DNA of 64,000 bases from Progne subis subis. Its lineage: Eukaryota; Chordata; Aves; Passeriformes; Hirundinidae. Position 1 is the first letter of the stretch. Each line of letters starts with the position of its first letter. This document shows, in pieces, positions 1-10,581 of the stretch. The position numbers and the translations under genes were made by a program. The stretch is taken from NCBI GenBank assembly GCA_022316685.1, contig JAKJHU010000386.1:1-64000 (forward strand), in the 5' to 3' direction. The notes under the pieces are model-generated. The model had not been told where the DNA came from. It saw nothing but the letters and a program-made list of their open reading frames with translations, and ran no database searches.

Positions 1-1344
1 TCTTACTATCAAGGACCTATAGTCTCTCATATTTTGTCCTTTCCTCTTCTCGATTTGGGTCCCACCCTGGGTCAGTTATCGGTAATTTATGATCTCCAGG
101 TGGCCCCAACCCTATTTTCCCTTTCCCAGATTCTGATACTTGCTGTTCTGATCATTCGTATTTCCTCAGGGGAGAACAAGATGTTTAATATAGAATTTAA
201 CTCTCCCCACGTATAAACATTGGGCCCAAGGAATTGGTCTACCTGTGTGGCAATACCTATGGGATCTTCAACTAAATTTCCTAGCTCTTTTTTAAATCCT
301 CTTACTTCAGAGGCTGTTAATGGGGCATTTACAAATCCTACTCCTCCAATTACTCCTCCCATAGGCACTTCCCTGAGGGGAAAAAGTTTTTCTGGCTTTA
401 AGGCTTTTGACCTTGTGTTACAATAGGGTCCTTCACTTACATTATTAACTGATAACACTGGCTGAGTTACAAATTCCTGGGGAATTCCAGGAGAACGGGA
501 TGACTCACAGGAGTCTGTAGGGGTTTTGGTTAACTCCCAATTAGGGGGTGGCAGGGGAATTACTGTAGGTGAGGGGGAGGTAGTAAAATCTGTAGGGGGG
601 AGAAACAGAGGATGGTACTGTGGGAGAAAGGGGGGCTAGGGAAGAGGTTGTGTTTTGGGAAACTGCAGGGGTTATAACTGGGGCTAAAGAATTTTGACTA
701 TTGGAAGGAGGTGGCAAAGGGGCTGTTGGGAGAGAAGGGGGAGAAGGTACTAAGGACTGGGGAGGAGAGGTGTTAAGGGGGGGTGATGATGGAACCACTG
801 GGGGAAGAGGAGGAGAGGGTTCTGAAGAGTTTGAGTTTGACTCGGGGAAGTTAGTAGGGGAACTGGGACAGGATTTTGAGGGACTTGGGGCACCTCTGGG
901 TAAATTGGAGGGGGTAAATGGTCTAAAGGGTCCCATCTTTGATTAGTTTCTGTTCTTTCCTCTTTCTGTTCTTTTCTTTCACACTTTTCTTTTTCTTTTA
1001 ATTTGCAGACTTTTATATTCTCTTTACTCGTGGCTCTCTTTTGCCAACAAGCAGCATAAGCTAACTGGTTTACGTCTGGATCTTCCTGAGTTCTTAGGTA
1101 GTGGATTTAACTGATAGCACATCCACTCATCATGTGTTCCAAACCATGGCCACTCTCCTGGTAATTTTAATTTTGGCCAGACTTCTGTGCAATAAAACAC
1201 CATTTTAACCTGATCTAGTCCTTTTGTGGCCTCTAAAGAATCCCATTTAGCTAAAGTTTGTTCTAAGGGACTACCAGGTGGAATACTCTTTACTTTGTTA
1301 TTCTCCTTTTGGGATTTCTTTTTCTTACTAGTACATTGTCCCAT
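1..1344 (-). pseudogene. gag remnant of the gamma-like ERV (matrix, proline-rich linker, start of capsid)
   Basis: Gag would form the virion core. Three minus-strand pieces follow in order. At 1344-1024 a matrix-like piece starts MGQ, which fits an N-myristoylation signal, and is followed by a lysine-rich stretch. At 936-541 a piece very rich in Pro and Ser resembles the linker between matrix and capsid. At 458-87 a piece containing PLREVPMGG then EVRGFKKELGNL looks like the start of a gammaretroviral capsid. A stop separates the first two pieces, which share a frame; the third is in another frame. The copy is therefore broken, and the rest of gag lies outside the window. Confidence 0.75.
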
Positions 1345-2676
1345 TTTCTTTAAACTGAAAAAAATTTCAAAGGTGCCCTTTACTGACTGGCAACACAGGT
1401 TTTTGTTTTTTTTTTAAGCAAAAAAAAATTCTTCAGCTTTTCTCCCTTTACTTCAAATCTCCTGACTTAATTCTTGAACACTTCAACATAAAACTCCTAA
1501 ACTTTATGCTTTTCTACTCTTTCCTACACTTTTGCTTTCATTAGGGAACAAATTCTCCCTCTTTCTACTCACTTTCTCTAACCTTCTTCACTTCCTTGGA
1601 CGCTCACACTTTACTTACACCAGGGGCTCAGACTCTCTTCTGACCCCTTTGAGGTGAGTCCTAATGACCTCACCCCCTATGTACCCCCGCGCCTTGCCTC
1701 ACCCCTGAGACTCTGGACACGCTTTGCGGCGCACGACAGGGTCCCTAGTACTGGCATCCCCTTCCGGGCCTCAGGACCTTCCCACGCCTTAGCCCCCGCC
1801 GGGCCGGACACCTTCAGTCCGAACCCCGGACTAGACTGCCCTGTCTACTAGTACAGTCCCCCTCTTCACTTTTTGAAACGGAGGTAAGAGGTCAAGACTC
1901 CACACGGGTTACCTGGGGGGAGATCCCTTCCTTGTTTCCAAGGATCAACCCCAGCAGGGCCCGACCCCTTTGCCTTCCACCAGGACTGGCTTGACTACTT
2001 CTCCCCAGCGAAGCAGCCTCGGCAAGAGGGATGAGTGTGTGTGTGCAGGATGCCCGCCTGCCTCTACATTGACTCCCCACCCCCGGTGTCCTCGGGCTAT
2101 GGGTTTACGGCCTCCTCCCTGAGACCCGCGGCAGCACACCCTCTCCGGGTGCGTCTGGCTCAGTCCTGGGAAGCAGGGACTCTCATGAGCTCTCGGCACC
2201 CACAGTGTCTGGGGACACCCTGTCAACCCTGGTACGGTTTTTCCCGCCCCTCCAGGGACTCTAAACCCTCCTAGGCTACTCTAGCCTTTAAGGGGGGGGA
2301 CCTGCCCCCAATGACGTGCCACTCACACTTTGTTTTCCCCTGCACGCCCGGGGGGGGTCTTTCTGCCCCTAAGGAGACGCCTCACTCATTAATTTCTCTC
2401 GCTTCCCCCTTTTCCTGGTCGGCCCCCCTCGCGGGGGTCCCGAAAACGCCAGTACCGAGGGGTCCACACTCAGTTCCGGGGGGTCCGAGCTTGCCGGCCC
2501 CCGACTCTTTCACACTCGCACATCGCACGTCTCCTTTACCCCGCCGCCTGAATGCTCACCCTCCGGCGCTCCTCCTCGTTGCCTGGTCCCAGGCTGCTCC
2601 CGCTTGTCCAGCTGTCCTGGAGGTCCGAAAGGGCGAGCGGCCGTCCCGTCCTCGGTCCCTCTTCAGGCGTGGCCAA
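1345..2676 (-). other. Leader between primer site and gag; no gene seen
   Basis: About 1.3 kb, GC-rich toward the LTR and AT-rich near gag. It is longer than a typical gammaretroviral leader, so it may hold an insertion or a decayed upstream frame. The open frames here, on both strands, are short, proline/serine-rich and unlike any family I recognise. I annotate no protein. Confidence 0.55.
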
Positions 2677-2696
2677 ATCCCATGGACGAGCCCCCA
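2677..2696 (-). other. Primer binding site, tRNA-Pro type
   Basis: The minus strand reads TGGGGGCTCGTCC followed by ATGGGAT. The first 13 bases match the tRNA-Pro primer site used by many gammaretroviruses. The rest matches only if a 2-base insertion is allowed. Its position just inside the LTR supports the assignment and fixes the provirus orientation. Confidence 0.8.
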
Positions 2697-2701
2697 AAAA
2701 T

Positions 2702-3317
2702 TGTTCTGGAAAAAAAATATAATAGAGAGTCGAGAGCTTGCTGGTTTTGTATGTTTCTTTATTATCAAGCTTGGCCTTGGGGGAGAGCTTGCTTGCTCCC
2801 TTGGCAACGTGGAGGAGGAGGTACACACAGCTTCGCTTCACAGCAAAGCTGGGGACTCCCACCCCCCCTCACGGGCTTTTCCCTTGCCGGGGAGTCCGTT
2901 TTCGCGTCGCTGATCAGGGGTCAGTCCAGCGATGGGGGACTCCTTCTCAGGTCACGGCGACTAAATAAAGCTGCTTCGGCGGACCCCCGTATTTCTTGCA
3001 CTAGTCTAAAATGCGACTACAGTCCTGGATTTTACTTTGGTTCCCTGCTTTTCAGAGTCTCTTGTTCTTGGGTTGTTCCCAGAATTCCAGAGTTCTTTTT
3101 ATTTGCATATTCAGACACTATCCGGCAAATGGGAGCAGAGATACAGGTAATAAGGTGAATTCTTAATTAACAAACAAGCAAATAAGGTAATAAATCAGTA
3201 TTAAAACAGGAATAAGGCAAATTCTTTATACAGAAATAGCATTAACAATCTTAATGGAATTACTTAACAATTAAGTAAATAAAACATAGATTTCTTGAAT
3301 AGAATTTATTTATAACA
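2702..3317 (-). repeat. 5' LTR of the gamma-like ERV (about 616 bp)
   Basis: On the minus strand it starts TGTTATAAAT and ends ...AACA, giving TG...CA ends. Its inner end lies 5 bp from the primer binding site. An AATAAA polyadenylation signal reads on the minus strand at 2758-2763, leaving a short U5. The outer boundary was placed by comparison with the related host blocks near 24780 and 41790, which share sequence with this locus only from about 3319 onward. The exact outer edge is uncertain by a few bases. Confidence 0.75.
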
Positions 3318-3631
3318 CTGGCACCATGGGAACAACCCTTGCGGAGCAGGATCATCCTCCAAGTGCTTCAGGAATTGTCTGCAGCCTCCTGCAGTGCCTC
3401 GTGCTGCTCCCTTGCCAGAGACACCACAGGCCAGGGGGGCACATCTGGGCTACTGTGTCTGGCTGTGGGGCTCCCTGTTCTGGGCAAGGAGGAGGAGCTG
3501 CAGAGGCTCTGCAGGACTGACAGGATGGGCTTTGGGGCTGTGAGGAGAAGCTGAGCGACCTGGGCTGCTGGAGCCTTCTGGAGAGGAGGCCCAGGGCTCA
3601 TCCTGCAACTGCTGCAAGGGTGGTTTCAGAG

Positions 3632-4245
3632 AATCACAGAATCAGCAAGGTTGGAGGACACCTTGGAGATCATCAAGTCCAACCTGTGCTCTGACACCGC
3701 CATGCCTCCCTTGAGCCTCCTCTTCTGCAGGATAAACAGCCCCAGCTCCCTCAGCCACTCCTCACAGGAGTTGTGTTCCAGTCCCCTCACCAGCATTGTG
3801 TTCTTCTCAGGACACGCTCCAGCCCCTCCATGTCCTTTCTTAATTGGGGGCCCAGAGCTGGACACAGCACTCGATGTGCTGCCCAACCAGTGCCTGAGCA
3901 CAGGGCGAAGAATCACTGCCCTGGACTCGTGCTGGCCACACTGTCCCTGATCCAGGCCAGGTGCCATTGGCCTTCTTGGCCACCTGGGCACACTGCTGGC
4001 TCATGTCCAGCCTGCTGTCCATCAGTCCTCACAGGTCCCATTCTGCCTGGCTGCTGTCCAGCCACTCTGTCACCAGCCTGCACCACTTTAGGTGTTGTTT
4101 TGGTCAACGTGCAGGACTCAGTACCTGGACTTGTTAAACCTCACATTGTTGGATTTGACTTCCTGGATCCAGCCTGTCCAGGGCCCTGTGCACAGCCCTC
4201 CTACCCTCCAGCAGATCAACACTTCCAGCCAACTTAGTGTCACCA
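3632..4245 (-). mobile_element. CR1 LINE 3' end
   Basis: The plus strand shows the reverse complement of the familiar avian CR1 tail: AGAATCACAGAATC, then a stretch reading as the CR1 'rest on ... cases of ... contractors' style 3' region with CTCCTCTTCTGCAGGATAAAC and CCTCACCAGCATTGTG. The element is 5'-truncated and on the minus strand. It holds no long reverse-transcriptase frame. It is the counterpart of 23890-24480 in the right arm and of 42100-42720. Confidence 0.8.
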
Positions 4246-4683
4246 CGGTTCCTTGTGTCCCTAAACTGTCACAATGGTCTCCATGATTCCATGAGGCTTC
4301 CCAGTGTCATAGTGTGCCTTTGGTTCCGTGGGACCCCTTGGTGTCACAAAGTCCCTTGGATCCTTGGGCCCCACAGTGTCACAATGGTGCCTTGGGCCCC
4401 CAAGACCCTGGAGTGTCACAATGGATCCTTTGTTCCATGAGGTCTGGCAGCAGCAGCAATGATCTCCTTGGTTCCACAGTGTCACAGTGGCCTCTGTGGT
4501 TCCACCAGGCCCCAGACTGTCACCATGGACTCCTTGCTTGCATTTAGCCCCACAGTGTCACAATGGCCCCTTGGCCCTATGGTGACATATCATGCACAGT
4601 GTCACTCTGGTCCTCTTAGTGCCACCAGGTCCCTCAGTGTCACAATGGCCCCTTGCTTCACCAGGGCCCTGCAGTGTCACCAT
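4246..4683 (+). repeat. Degenerate minisatellite, unit about 37-47 bp
   Basis: Repeated blocks contain GTGTCACAATGG followed by CCTTGG or GGTTCC and CATGAGG. Units vary in length and sequence. The same family recurs at 42720-42960 in this orientation and, reverse-complemented, at 23425-23885, 30990-31235 and 59345-60000. Here it sits between two CR1 tails, as it does in the mirrored copy. Confidence 0.75.
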
Positions 4684-5285
4684 CATCAGAGAATCAAGCA
4701 GGCTGGAAAAGACCTTGGAGAGCATCAAGTCCAACCTGTGAGCCAACACCACCTTGTTAGGCAGACCACGGCACTGAGTGCCACATCCAGTCATTCCTGA
4801 AACACTGCCAAGGACAATGACCCACCCACCTCCCTAGGCAGCCCATTCCAATGCCCAGTCACCATTTTGGGAAGAATATTTCCTAACGTTCAGTTTAAAC
4901 ATCCCCTGTTGCAGCTTAAGGCCGTGTCCTCTTGTCCTGTCACTGTTCCCTGGGAGAAGAGCCCGACCCCCATCTAGGTGCACCCTCCTGTCAGGGAGTT
5001 GTAGAGAGTGATGAAGCCTCCCCTGAGCCTCCTCTTCTCCAGGATAAGCAACCCCAGCTCCCTCAGCTGCTCCTCACAGGACTTCTGTTAGAGACCACTC
5101 ACCAGCTTTGTTGCCCTTCTCTGGACACGCTCCCACCAGTCCATGTCCTTCCTAAACTGGGGGGTTCAGAACTAGACACAATATTTGAGGTGCTGCCCAA
5201 CCAGAGCTGAGCACAGGGAAAGAATCACTGCCCTGCTCCTGATGGCAGCACCATTCCTGATCCATAGGAGTGCCAAGGGTTGGAT
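4684..5285 (-). mobile_element. CR1 LINE 3' end
   Basis: A reverse-complemented CR1 tail begins AGAATCAAGCAGGCTGG and contains CCTCCTCTTCTCCAGGATAA and CCAGCTTTGTTGCCC. It is on the minus strand, 5'-truncated, with no retained coding frame. It mirrors 22845-23430. Confidence 0.8.
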
Positions 5286-5705
5286 GAGAGAATTGGTGGG
5301 GAGGGGTTGGGGACAAAGTCTGATTGATTGTCAGCCATGAAGGGTCTTGATTTTTACATCTATTCAGACTGCAGAAGAAGGTGCTGGACGTCAATATCAG
5401 TTGAACAGTGCTGATATCAATTGATAAAAAGGAAAAGAAAACAGGACAACACAGTTCCCTCTGCATAGTTTTCTATATAGAACATTCACTCGAATAAACT
5501 TCTGAAATCTGTCTAATTGACCACAGAAGAATTGAAAACTTAAATCATTCCCAGGCACTTTTCTTCTTTGGTTTTTTTTTGAACAAATGTTATGAGCTTT
5601 TCTCAATGAATTCTGTAAGTGAAGAGTTCAAGAAGGAAGAGGTGTCTGGAGTAGTAAAATTCATCAGCAACCTCCAAGGGGCTGAGGATCCATCCTCATC
5701 ACAGC
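5286..5705 (+). repeat. AT-rich dispersed segment, four copies in window
   Basis: The segment holds GTCTGATTGATTGTCAGCC, then TCTATTCAGACTGCA, and ends near a stretch reading GTAGTAAAATTCATCAGCAA. Related copies lie at 22446-22840 (reversed), 43190-43625 and 45985-46380. No coding frame or element family is recognised. It accompanies the CR1 pair in the duplicated block, but the 45985 copy shows it also travels with other sequence. Confidence 0.7.
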
Positions 5706-6415
5706 AGGAATGAACAGAAATGGGCACAGCTTTCTGGCTGCCCCAGCTTTGGGATGGGCCCTGGGCCTGGAGCAGGAGCAGCTCTGGAGGGCCCCAAGGC
5801 CAGGGCTGTTGTGCTGGCCTGGGCAGATGGGATGGCAGCAGGGGCTGCAGAGCTCTCAGCACCTCAGGGAGAGGGGAGCAGGGCACACAGGGAAGCCTCC
5901 TTTTCCCTTGGCCCAGCACCTTGCCCATGGCTGGGGCTGAGTCCTGTCTGAGCTGCAGCTGCTGCTGTGCCCTTCCGAGGGGCTGAGGCCGTGGGGCCCC
6001 TGCCCAGAGCAGCCTGCCCTGAGCAGAGCTGTAGGGCCAGAGCCGACTGGGCTGTGCTGGGGAGAGGCCCTTGGTGCTGCCGAGAGCTCAGGGCAGCTGG
6101 AAGAGCTTGGAGGGAGCTGGGCTGGGCTGAGAGAGCCTGCCACAGAAACCATCAGTGTCCATCTCAGCCTGTGTGAGCGTGCAGGGGCAGGACTCAGCCC
6201 AGGCCTTGTGGGGCAGGGCCAGTGCCTGTGGAAGGCATTGAAAACAGGCAAGTGGCCCAGAGAGGAGGGCTGCTCTGTGCCCTTGGTGGCATGGACAGAG
6301 CAGGAACATGGCCCAGGACATTTGTCAGCACCAGCCTCTGTCCCCAGCCATTGCCAGCCCTGGCTGCTCAGCCCAGGTTTGCGGGGCAGTTTGGCTGTGG
6401 CCCAGCTCCATCTTC

Positions 6416-7048
6416 CTACGGGGCTCGGTGCCTGTTCCCAGCCATGGCCAGCCCTGCCCGGCCTCTCTGCTGGCCCAGAGCCCGGCAGAGCCCGGGGCAG
6501 GGCTGTCTGTGCAGCCCCACAGGTGCCTGGAAGGGCTGGAAGCTGTGCCAGGAATGGCCCCTTCTGGCTGGGAGGAGCCTGCTGGAGGCACGGAAGCGCC
6601 CGGAGCAGCGGGACGAGGCACAGCAGGGCAGGTGGCCTCGCTTGCCCAGCTGCTGCAGGTGCGCCCACAGCGCCCACCACATGGCAGGATGAAGCGGAGC
6701 CCATGTCCCACGGTGAGCCCGGAGCAGCAGCATCAGCCCCTGCAGCTCCTTGGCCACGCTGACGCAGGGGCCGCAGCTGCCGGGTCCCTTGGGGCAAGTG
6801 GCAGGATCATCGGGACGCCTCCGAGGGCTTGTGCCAGGCCCGGAGGCCCTGGCAGCCACAGGGGCTCCTGGGCTCCTGCCTGGGCCCCTGGCCCGGCCCC
6901 CGAGCTGCTTGCGCGGCCTCCGAGTCCCGGCCTGCCGGCCCTGCCGTGCCCGGTGGCCAATGACCCAGCGGACAGCCACCGTGGCCAGCAGCAGGGCAAG
7001 TGCAGCCAGCAGGACGCTGACGTCGCTCACGGCTCCGACACGTGCCAT
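6416..7048 (-). CDS. Candidate single-pass membrane protein, copy 1 (210 aa), family unknown
   Basis: I do not recognise this protein. The start at 7048 is the first ATG after a TATA box 34-42 bp upstream, so the leader would be very short. Residues 1-34 begin MARVGAVSDVSVLLAAL and form a hydrophobic segment of about 20 residues, suggesting a signal anchor. A basic, Arg/Gly/Pro-rich stretch follows (about 35-75), then a Cys-containing part with SVAKELQGLMLLLR, then low-complexity sequence. Copy 2 (13998 down) and copy 3 (21088 up) keep the first 34 residues unchanged but are frameshifted near residue 75-90 relative to this one. Copy 1 has the most protein-like middle section, but a spurious GC-rich frame cannot be excluded. 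Confidence 0.45.
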   Translation of the reverse strand: MARVGAVSDVSVLLAALALLLATVAVRWVIGHRARQGRQAGTRRPRKQLGGRARGPGRSPGAPVAARASGPGTSPRRRPDDPATCPKGPGSCGPCVSVAKELQGLMLLLRAHRGTWAPLHPAMWWALWAHLQQLGKRGHLPCCASSRCSGRFRASSRLLPARRGHSWHSFQPFQAPVGLHRQPCPGLCRALGQQRGRAGLAMAGNRHRAP

Positions 7049-7081
7049 CGTGACTGCACTGGCGGCTGTGGGGCCGGCCCG

Positions 7082-7142
7082 CCTTATATAGGGATGGCCT
7101 GGTGACCTCACAATGCTGGGGCCGCCACACGGCGTGACATCA
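7082..7142 (-). promoter_or_regulatory. TATA box and CRE-like site, host unit copy 1
   Basis: On the minus strand TATATAAGG lies at 7090-7082 and the CRE-like octamer TGATGTCA at 7142-7135, with a TGAGGTCA between them. All three host units keep this arrangement. TATA plus CRE-like sites is a layout seen in cAMP-responsive and in some germ-cell promoters; that use here is inference. Confidence 0.6.
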
Positions 7143-7349
7143 CAGCCCAGCCTCAGGCCGCTGTCACGCCATTTGTGACCTCACAGCACCGCCTGCCTCA
7201 TGGCCAGCAAGACCCACTCAGGCAGCAGGGCGCTGATGGCCAGGAAAGGCCTGCCACTGAAAATGGGAGCCCAGGCCGTGGCAGCCAAGCGCTCCCAGGA
7301 GCACGGACCACAGCATGAAGAGGTCAGGTGCCACCAATGCCCAGCCCAT

Positions 7350-7723
7350 TGTAGAAAAATGCCTTCTTCCCTCCTGCTGCTGAGGACTCCAGGACGGTGT
7401 AGATGAATTTAAACGAGAGATCTCTGAAGTTGGGTCTTAGAAGAACAGGTTTATTGTGTAGAGTGTGAGGCCTTGCTTGGAGCTGCCAGGCACAGCTGTG
7501 GCATGGCCTTGGAAGGTGGGGGCAGTGAGAGATAAAAAAATTTCCAACAGCAAGGTGCAAGAGGCAAGAGAGAGGAGTAAAGGAGAGAAGAGAACAGAAG
7601 CGTGGCCCACTCTCGCAGCCTTCTGATAAGGGGTCTCGAGGTGGGCTGTAACAGGCTTCTGCCAATGGGGTTACAGATACTTGCTACTTCAGGGAGGGTT
7701 ACATGTGTTGGATGAATTATACA
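7350..7723 (-). repeat. 3' LTR of retrovirus A (374 bp)
   Basis: On the minus strand it starts TGTATAATTC and ends ...TTTTTCTACA, with imperfect inverted ends. It contains ACAATAAAC, a polyadenylation signal, followed by TGTTCTTCTAAGACCC. The plus-strand twin at 20413-20786 has the same length. The start was chosen because it pairs with the LTR end; it is less certain than the end, which is fixed by host sequence. Confidence 0.72.
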
Positions 7724-7763
7724 TTGGGGGTTGTTTTTGCAGGCATCTAGTAGCTAGGACATT

Positions 7764-8379
7764 TTAAACATCAAAACTTACTTCCAATTCTATCTCAGTT
7801 ACAGGTTTCACATTCTCAGAGTCCAAGCAATCATATTTATAGGGCTTTCTGGTTTCATCCTTCCCAACATCTCCCCCGTTCTTATTAACAACTAAAACGA
7901 TAGGCACTGTCTTACTCATTACTTTTTGCACACACTGAAGTATGCAGGGAACCGCTACTAAAACTACAATTACTACTATTAGAACAATCAAACCTATCTT
8001 ACAAAGTTCCTTTAGCCAAGGTGCAAAGCTCAAACCATCAAACAAATTGTCCAGCCAAGATGGGTCATCTATTGTAATTTGGCCACCTAAATCTCTCAAT
8101 TCTTGCAATTGTTTATGAATGGAAACAGAGTGATCGGATAAATTCATGCAGCACAAACCTTCAAAATCTTTTGGAAAAGGTACTCTAACTAAACAGGTTT
8201 TTCAGGGCTTCTGTTGGATAGACAGATGGTATCAGAGCTTGTAGGCTTGGCCAAAGTAACACTGACATTCGTCTTTGATTGACTTAGGTAAAGCTTCACT
8301 ACAAAAACTAAAACAAAAGAACAAAAGTAACATGCAAACAATAAAACTCCAGTCTTTTCTTGGGCTGCTCTTGGCAGAT
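7764..8379 (-). pseudogene. env remnant of retrovirus A (leader plus transmembrane subunit)
   Basis: Env mediates attachment and fusion. At 8379-8170 a hydrophobic leader-like stretch and a short surface piece are broken by stops. The frame then enters the transmembrane subunit: the CC pair of a CX6CC motif, a heptad-like stretch, a Trp-rich pre-membrane region (DPSWLDNLFDGLSFAPWL), a strong membrane anchor (about 8010-7930) and a charged tail ending at 7764. The layout matches alpharetrovirus-type transmembrane proteins. The first half of the CX6CC motif and most of the surface subunit are missing at a deletion, so the gene is dead. Confidence 0.75.
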
Positions 8380-8906
8380 CATCTTCTCCTGGTGATTCTG
8401 CACAGCTCAGGTCTGGTGCTTGCTTCTTGTCTTGCAGCAGTACTGGCTGATGTGGGGGTCTCAGCAGGCTTCGATGCGTGGTACGGTTTCATGTTCTTTG
8501 CTGGGACCCACTTGAGTCTTCTTGTACATGCAAACCTTTTCCCCCATGTAATAGGGTTATATGGTCTTTCTAACTGTCTTGATTCTAAATTTTTAATTGA
8601 AACTGGGGGGTCTTCTTTCAGTTTTACCTTTTTATTATTCAAGAAGTGTCTGTAAATGAGGAGATCAGGCTCTTTTGCAGAGCTGTTCAGAAAATTATAA
8701 ACATACTGAGCTTTCCCTCTTTTCTCTTGACTTAAAATGCATTTTAGGATTTGGTGCGTTCCTTCTAGGGTACTTTTTAACAGTTGTTTAAAATATGAAG
8801 AGCAGATGCCACTGTCCTTTATCACTTTTTGCAATTCTTTCATGTCCTGAGATGGGATAGCTGTCCATGTTTTGGGACCTCCGGCTTGCTGGCTGAATAT
8901 CACAGG
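8379..8906 (-). pseudogene. Capsid fragment fused by deletion to the integrase C-terminus (retrovirus A)
   Basis: The frame starts inside the upstream B LTR and runs into A. The first part contains KTWTAIPSQDMKELQKVIKD, typical of the N-terminus of class II capsid. It then passes within about 60 residues to a piece with LKEDPPVSIKN and LKWVPAKNMKPYH, which matches the C-terminal DNA-binding end of retroviral integrase. Everything between (rest of gag, protease, reverse transcriptase, most of integrase) is gone. The frame stays open across the junction, probably by chance. Confidence 0.75.
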
Positions 8907-9198
8907 TGCTGCCTCTGCTGAGGCGTAGCGACCTGGTTCGGGAACAACACGGCAGCCACACCCAGGCTGCTCGGGCCACCAGCTCACAGACACCAGTGTG
9001 GTGGACGGCTAATGGCGTTTATTAACTGGTTACATGGATTTATAAAACCTCTGTTTGCTACATCACATCCGTCTGCTTACGTTACAAGTTAGGTGTTGCT
9101 TACCTTATCAGGGACACTAAAAACTAAGTGTTGAGGGAGGGGTTCTGTCTGCCCGTACAACGTGATATCTTCCGACCGCCTGTCCCTAATCTCCCACA
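8907..9198 (-). repeat. 3' LTR of minus-strand B
   Basis: Minus strand TGTGGGAGATTAGGG to ...GAGGCAGCA. AATAAA lies before GCCATTAGCC. It shares private variants with the 5' LTR at 12574 that are absent from both LTRs of the plus-strand provirus. Confidence 0.85.
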
Positions 9199-9402
9199 TC
9201 TCCCCCTCCCTCTGATGATTAAGTAAAACACCTATAAAAGTATAAATGTTATAAAAAATGCAAAAGCTGTTAAGTTAGTATAATAGGATACAAAAGTGAT
9301 ATAACATGTTAGTAATAAGTGCACTTCATGGTAATTGCAGGCGTTCGACAAATAGGATGTCGACTTTCTCTAAACGGCTTCTAACAAATGACAGTAACTT
9401 GT

Positions 9403-10581
9403 TCAAAATGCAAGGCCCAAAAATTCAATATCCAAGAGTATCATGGTGAGAGGGCCTATTAGGGTGGAAACAAGGGTGGCTAGCCATGGGGACTGATTGA
9501 ACCATGACTCGAACCATCCTTGTTGGGCCTCTCTCTCTCTCTTTCTCTGGGCCAGTCTTTCTCTCAGTTCGGCCATGGAGTCTCGCACGACTCCGGTATG
9601 GTCTGCATAAAAACAGCATTCTTCTCTCAAGGCGGCACACAGGCCTCCTTGCTGCATGAGCAAGAGGTCCAGTCCTCGCCTGTTCTGTAGGACGACTTCT
9701 GAAAGCGAGGAGATAGATTCCTCCAGAGAGGAGATGGATTTTTCAATTCTCAGTAAGTCCTCATCAATTGTCATTTGCAGCTGAGAAAGTCCTTGGTGTT
9801 GGGTCACGAGAGCTGAAACACCTGTGGCTGTACCGGCAGCTCCTAGGCCAAGGAGCATTGCAATGGTTATACCTGTCATCACTTCTCTTTTGTGGAGCTG
9901 GATGGTTTCTTCTAAAAAGCGATACATTTCCTCTTCTTGGTGATACAGGACTCTAGGAACAATCAGAACTTGGACACAAAAGTCGGCAAGGTTATTGAAT
10001 TTACCAAGGTACACACAGGGGGTTATTCCAGATTGTTGGCAAACCCACATTCCTGGTACGAATGGGACTGCCCACTTATCAGTCTTTTGACTAGGTTGGA
10101 TGAACTCAGCACAAATGTTTCCCATCTGCTTTGCTAAGGTTACATTGACAAAGCACTTGCCTCGGCCTGTGACTTGACTCAGAGTAATTTCCCTTCGGGG
10201 GTGTCCCATCTACAGTTGTGTGGATTATCTGCTGCAAAATATTTGAAAGGGAACATCAAGGTCGACACCCTGATAAAAAAGAGGTTCTGCATTATAACAT
10301 AACCAGCATGATTTTGTAAAGTTTGGATTGGATTGGTTCAATGACAAAAAGGTAACATTTAATACACTAAGAAACGGATTGTAAAGATCTGACTTAGGGT
10401 TTTGGTAGATAGCTAAAGGACTGAATGAGGAGGAGGTGCCAGGTGTGGCCTCTCTCCTGTGTCTGTGTGCTGTGAGAATCTGATAGGGTCTAATTGATCG
10501 GGGTACTGAAGGTAGGAGTCTGATAATTTGCACGTTTGCCCAATTTAAATGCCTGGCTGCATTTAAAGCATGCCATTTCAC
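9403..10581 (-). pseudogene. env remnant of minus-strand B (surface end plus transmembrane subunit)
   Basis: The surface part carries a CWLC motif (CXXC, the isomerase-type motif of gamma-type env) near 10300, in a frame that ends at 10225. From 10209 a second frame runs through the rest of the surface part, a fusion-peptide-like stretch (LLGLGAAGTATGVSAL), a heptad region, the LQNRRGLDLL immunosuppressive-type region and an intact CX6CC motif. The membrane anchor follows, but a frame change near 9430 removes the cytoplasmic tail. The first part of env is lost in the gag-env deletion. It is not a functional gene. Confidence 0.8.

Larger units (their letters stand above)
1..3317 (-). mobile_element. 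Gamma-like (class I) endogenous retrovirus, 5' part, cut by window edge
   Basis: Read on the minus strand, the order is LTR, proline-tRNA-type primer site, long leader, then gag, which is the 5' half of a provirus. Gag leaves the window at base 1, so pol, env and the 3' LTR are not visible. Gag is split by a stop and a frame change, so the copy is defective. The LTR abuts the duplicated host block at 3318. Only one end is present, so target-site duplication cannot be tested. Assignment to the gamma-like class rests on the primer site and the gag layout (myristoylated start, proline-rich linker, capsid start). Confidence 0.82.
5706..7349 (-). repeat. GC-rich host unit, copy 1
   Basis: A unit repeated at 12867-14440, at 20787-22445 (reversed) and, in part, at 43626-44300. 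It carries a minus-strand TATA promoter and the short membrane-protein frame described separately. The stretch 5706-6415 lies downstream of that frame; it is GC-rich and open in several frames on both strands, which I attribute to composition. At 7349/7350 the unit is broken by the LTR of retrovirus A. Confidence 0.75.
3318..8906 (+). repeat. Left arm of a large imperfect inverted repeat
   Basis: The order here is unique-looking flank, CR1, minisatellite, CR1, AT-rich segment, host unit, then retrovirus A. The same order appears reverse-complemented at 19641-24788. Matching landmarks include the CCATGGGAAC junction (3325 against about 24780), the promoter of the host unit (7082-7142 against 20994-21054) and the outer end of the A LTR in the same host context (7350 against 20786). 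The arms are similar but clearly diverged, and the inner ends of A differ. A third, direct copy of the outer half lies at 41796-44300. Confidence 0.82.
7350..8906 (-). mobile_element. Retrovirus A, minus-strand copy, 5' part missing
   Basis: A class II (alpha/beta-like) provirus fragment. In minus-strand order it has a capsid piece fused to the integrase C-terminus, an env leader, env transmembrane part and a 374-bp 3' LTR. It starts directly at the end of a B LTR (8907) and ends in the host unit. The flank ATGGGCTGGGCA matches the flank of the right-arm copy and the uninterrupted site in host unit copy 2. Pol up to the end of integrase and most of the env surface part are deleted. Confidence 0.75.

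Noticed and set aside
1654..2274. Plus-strand open frames in the retroviral leader
   Set aside because: Short, Pro/Ser-rich and antisense to the provirus; no domain.
5856..6797. 313-residue minus-strand open frame in host unit copy 1
   Set aside because: Overlaps the candidate membrane-protein frame in another phase, is rich in Pro, Ala and Gly, and is not kept at equal length in the other copies. GC-rich sequence explains it.
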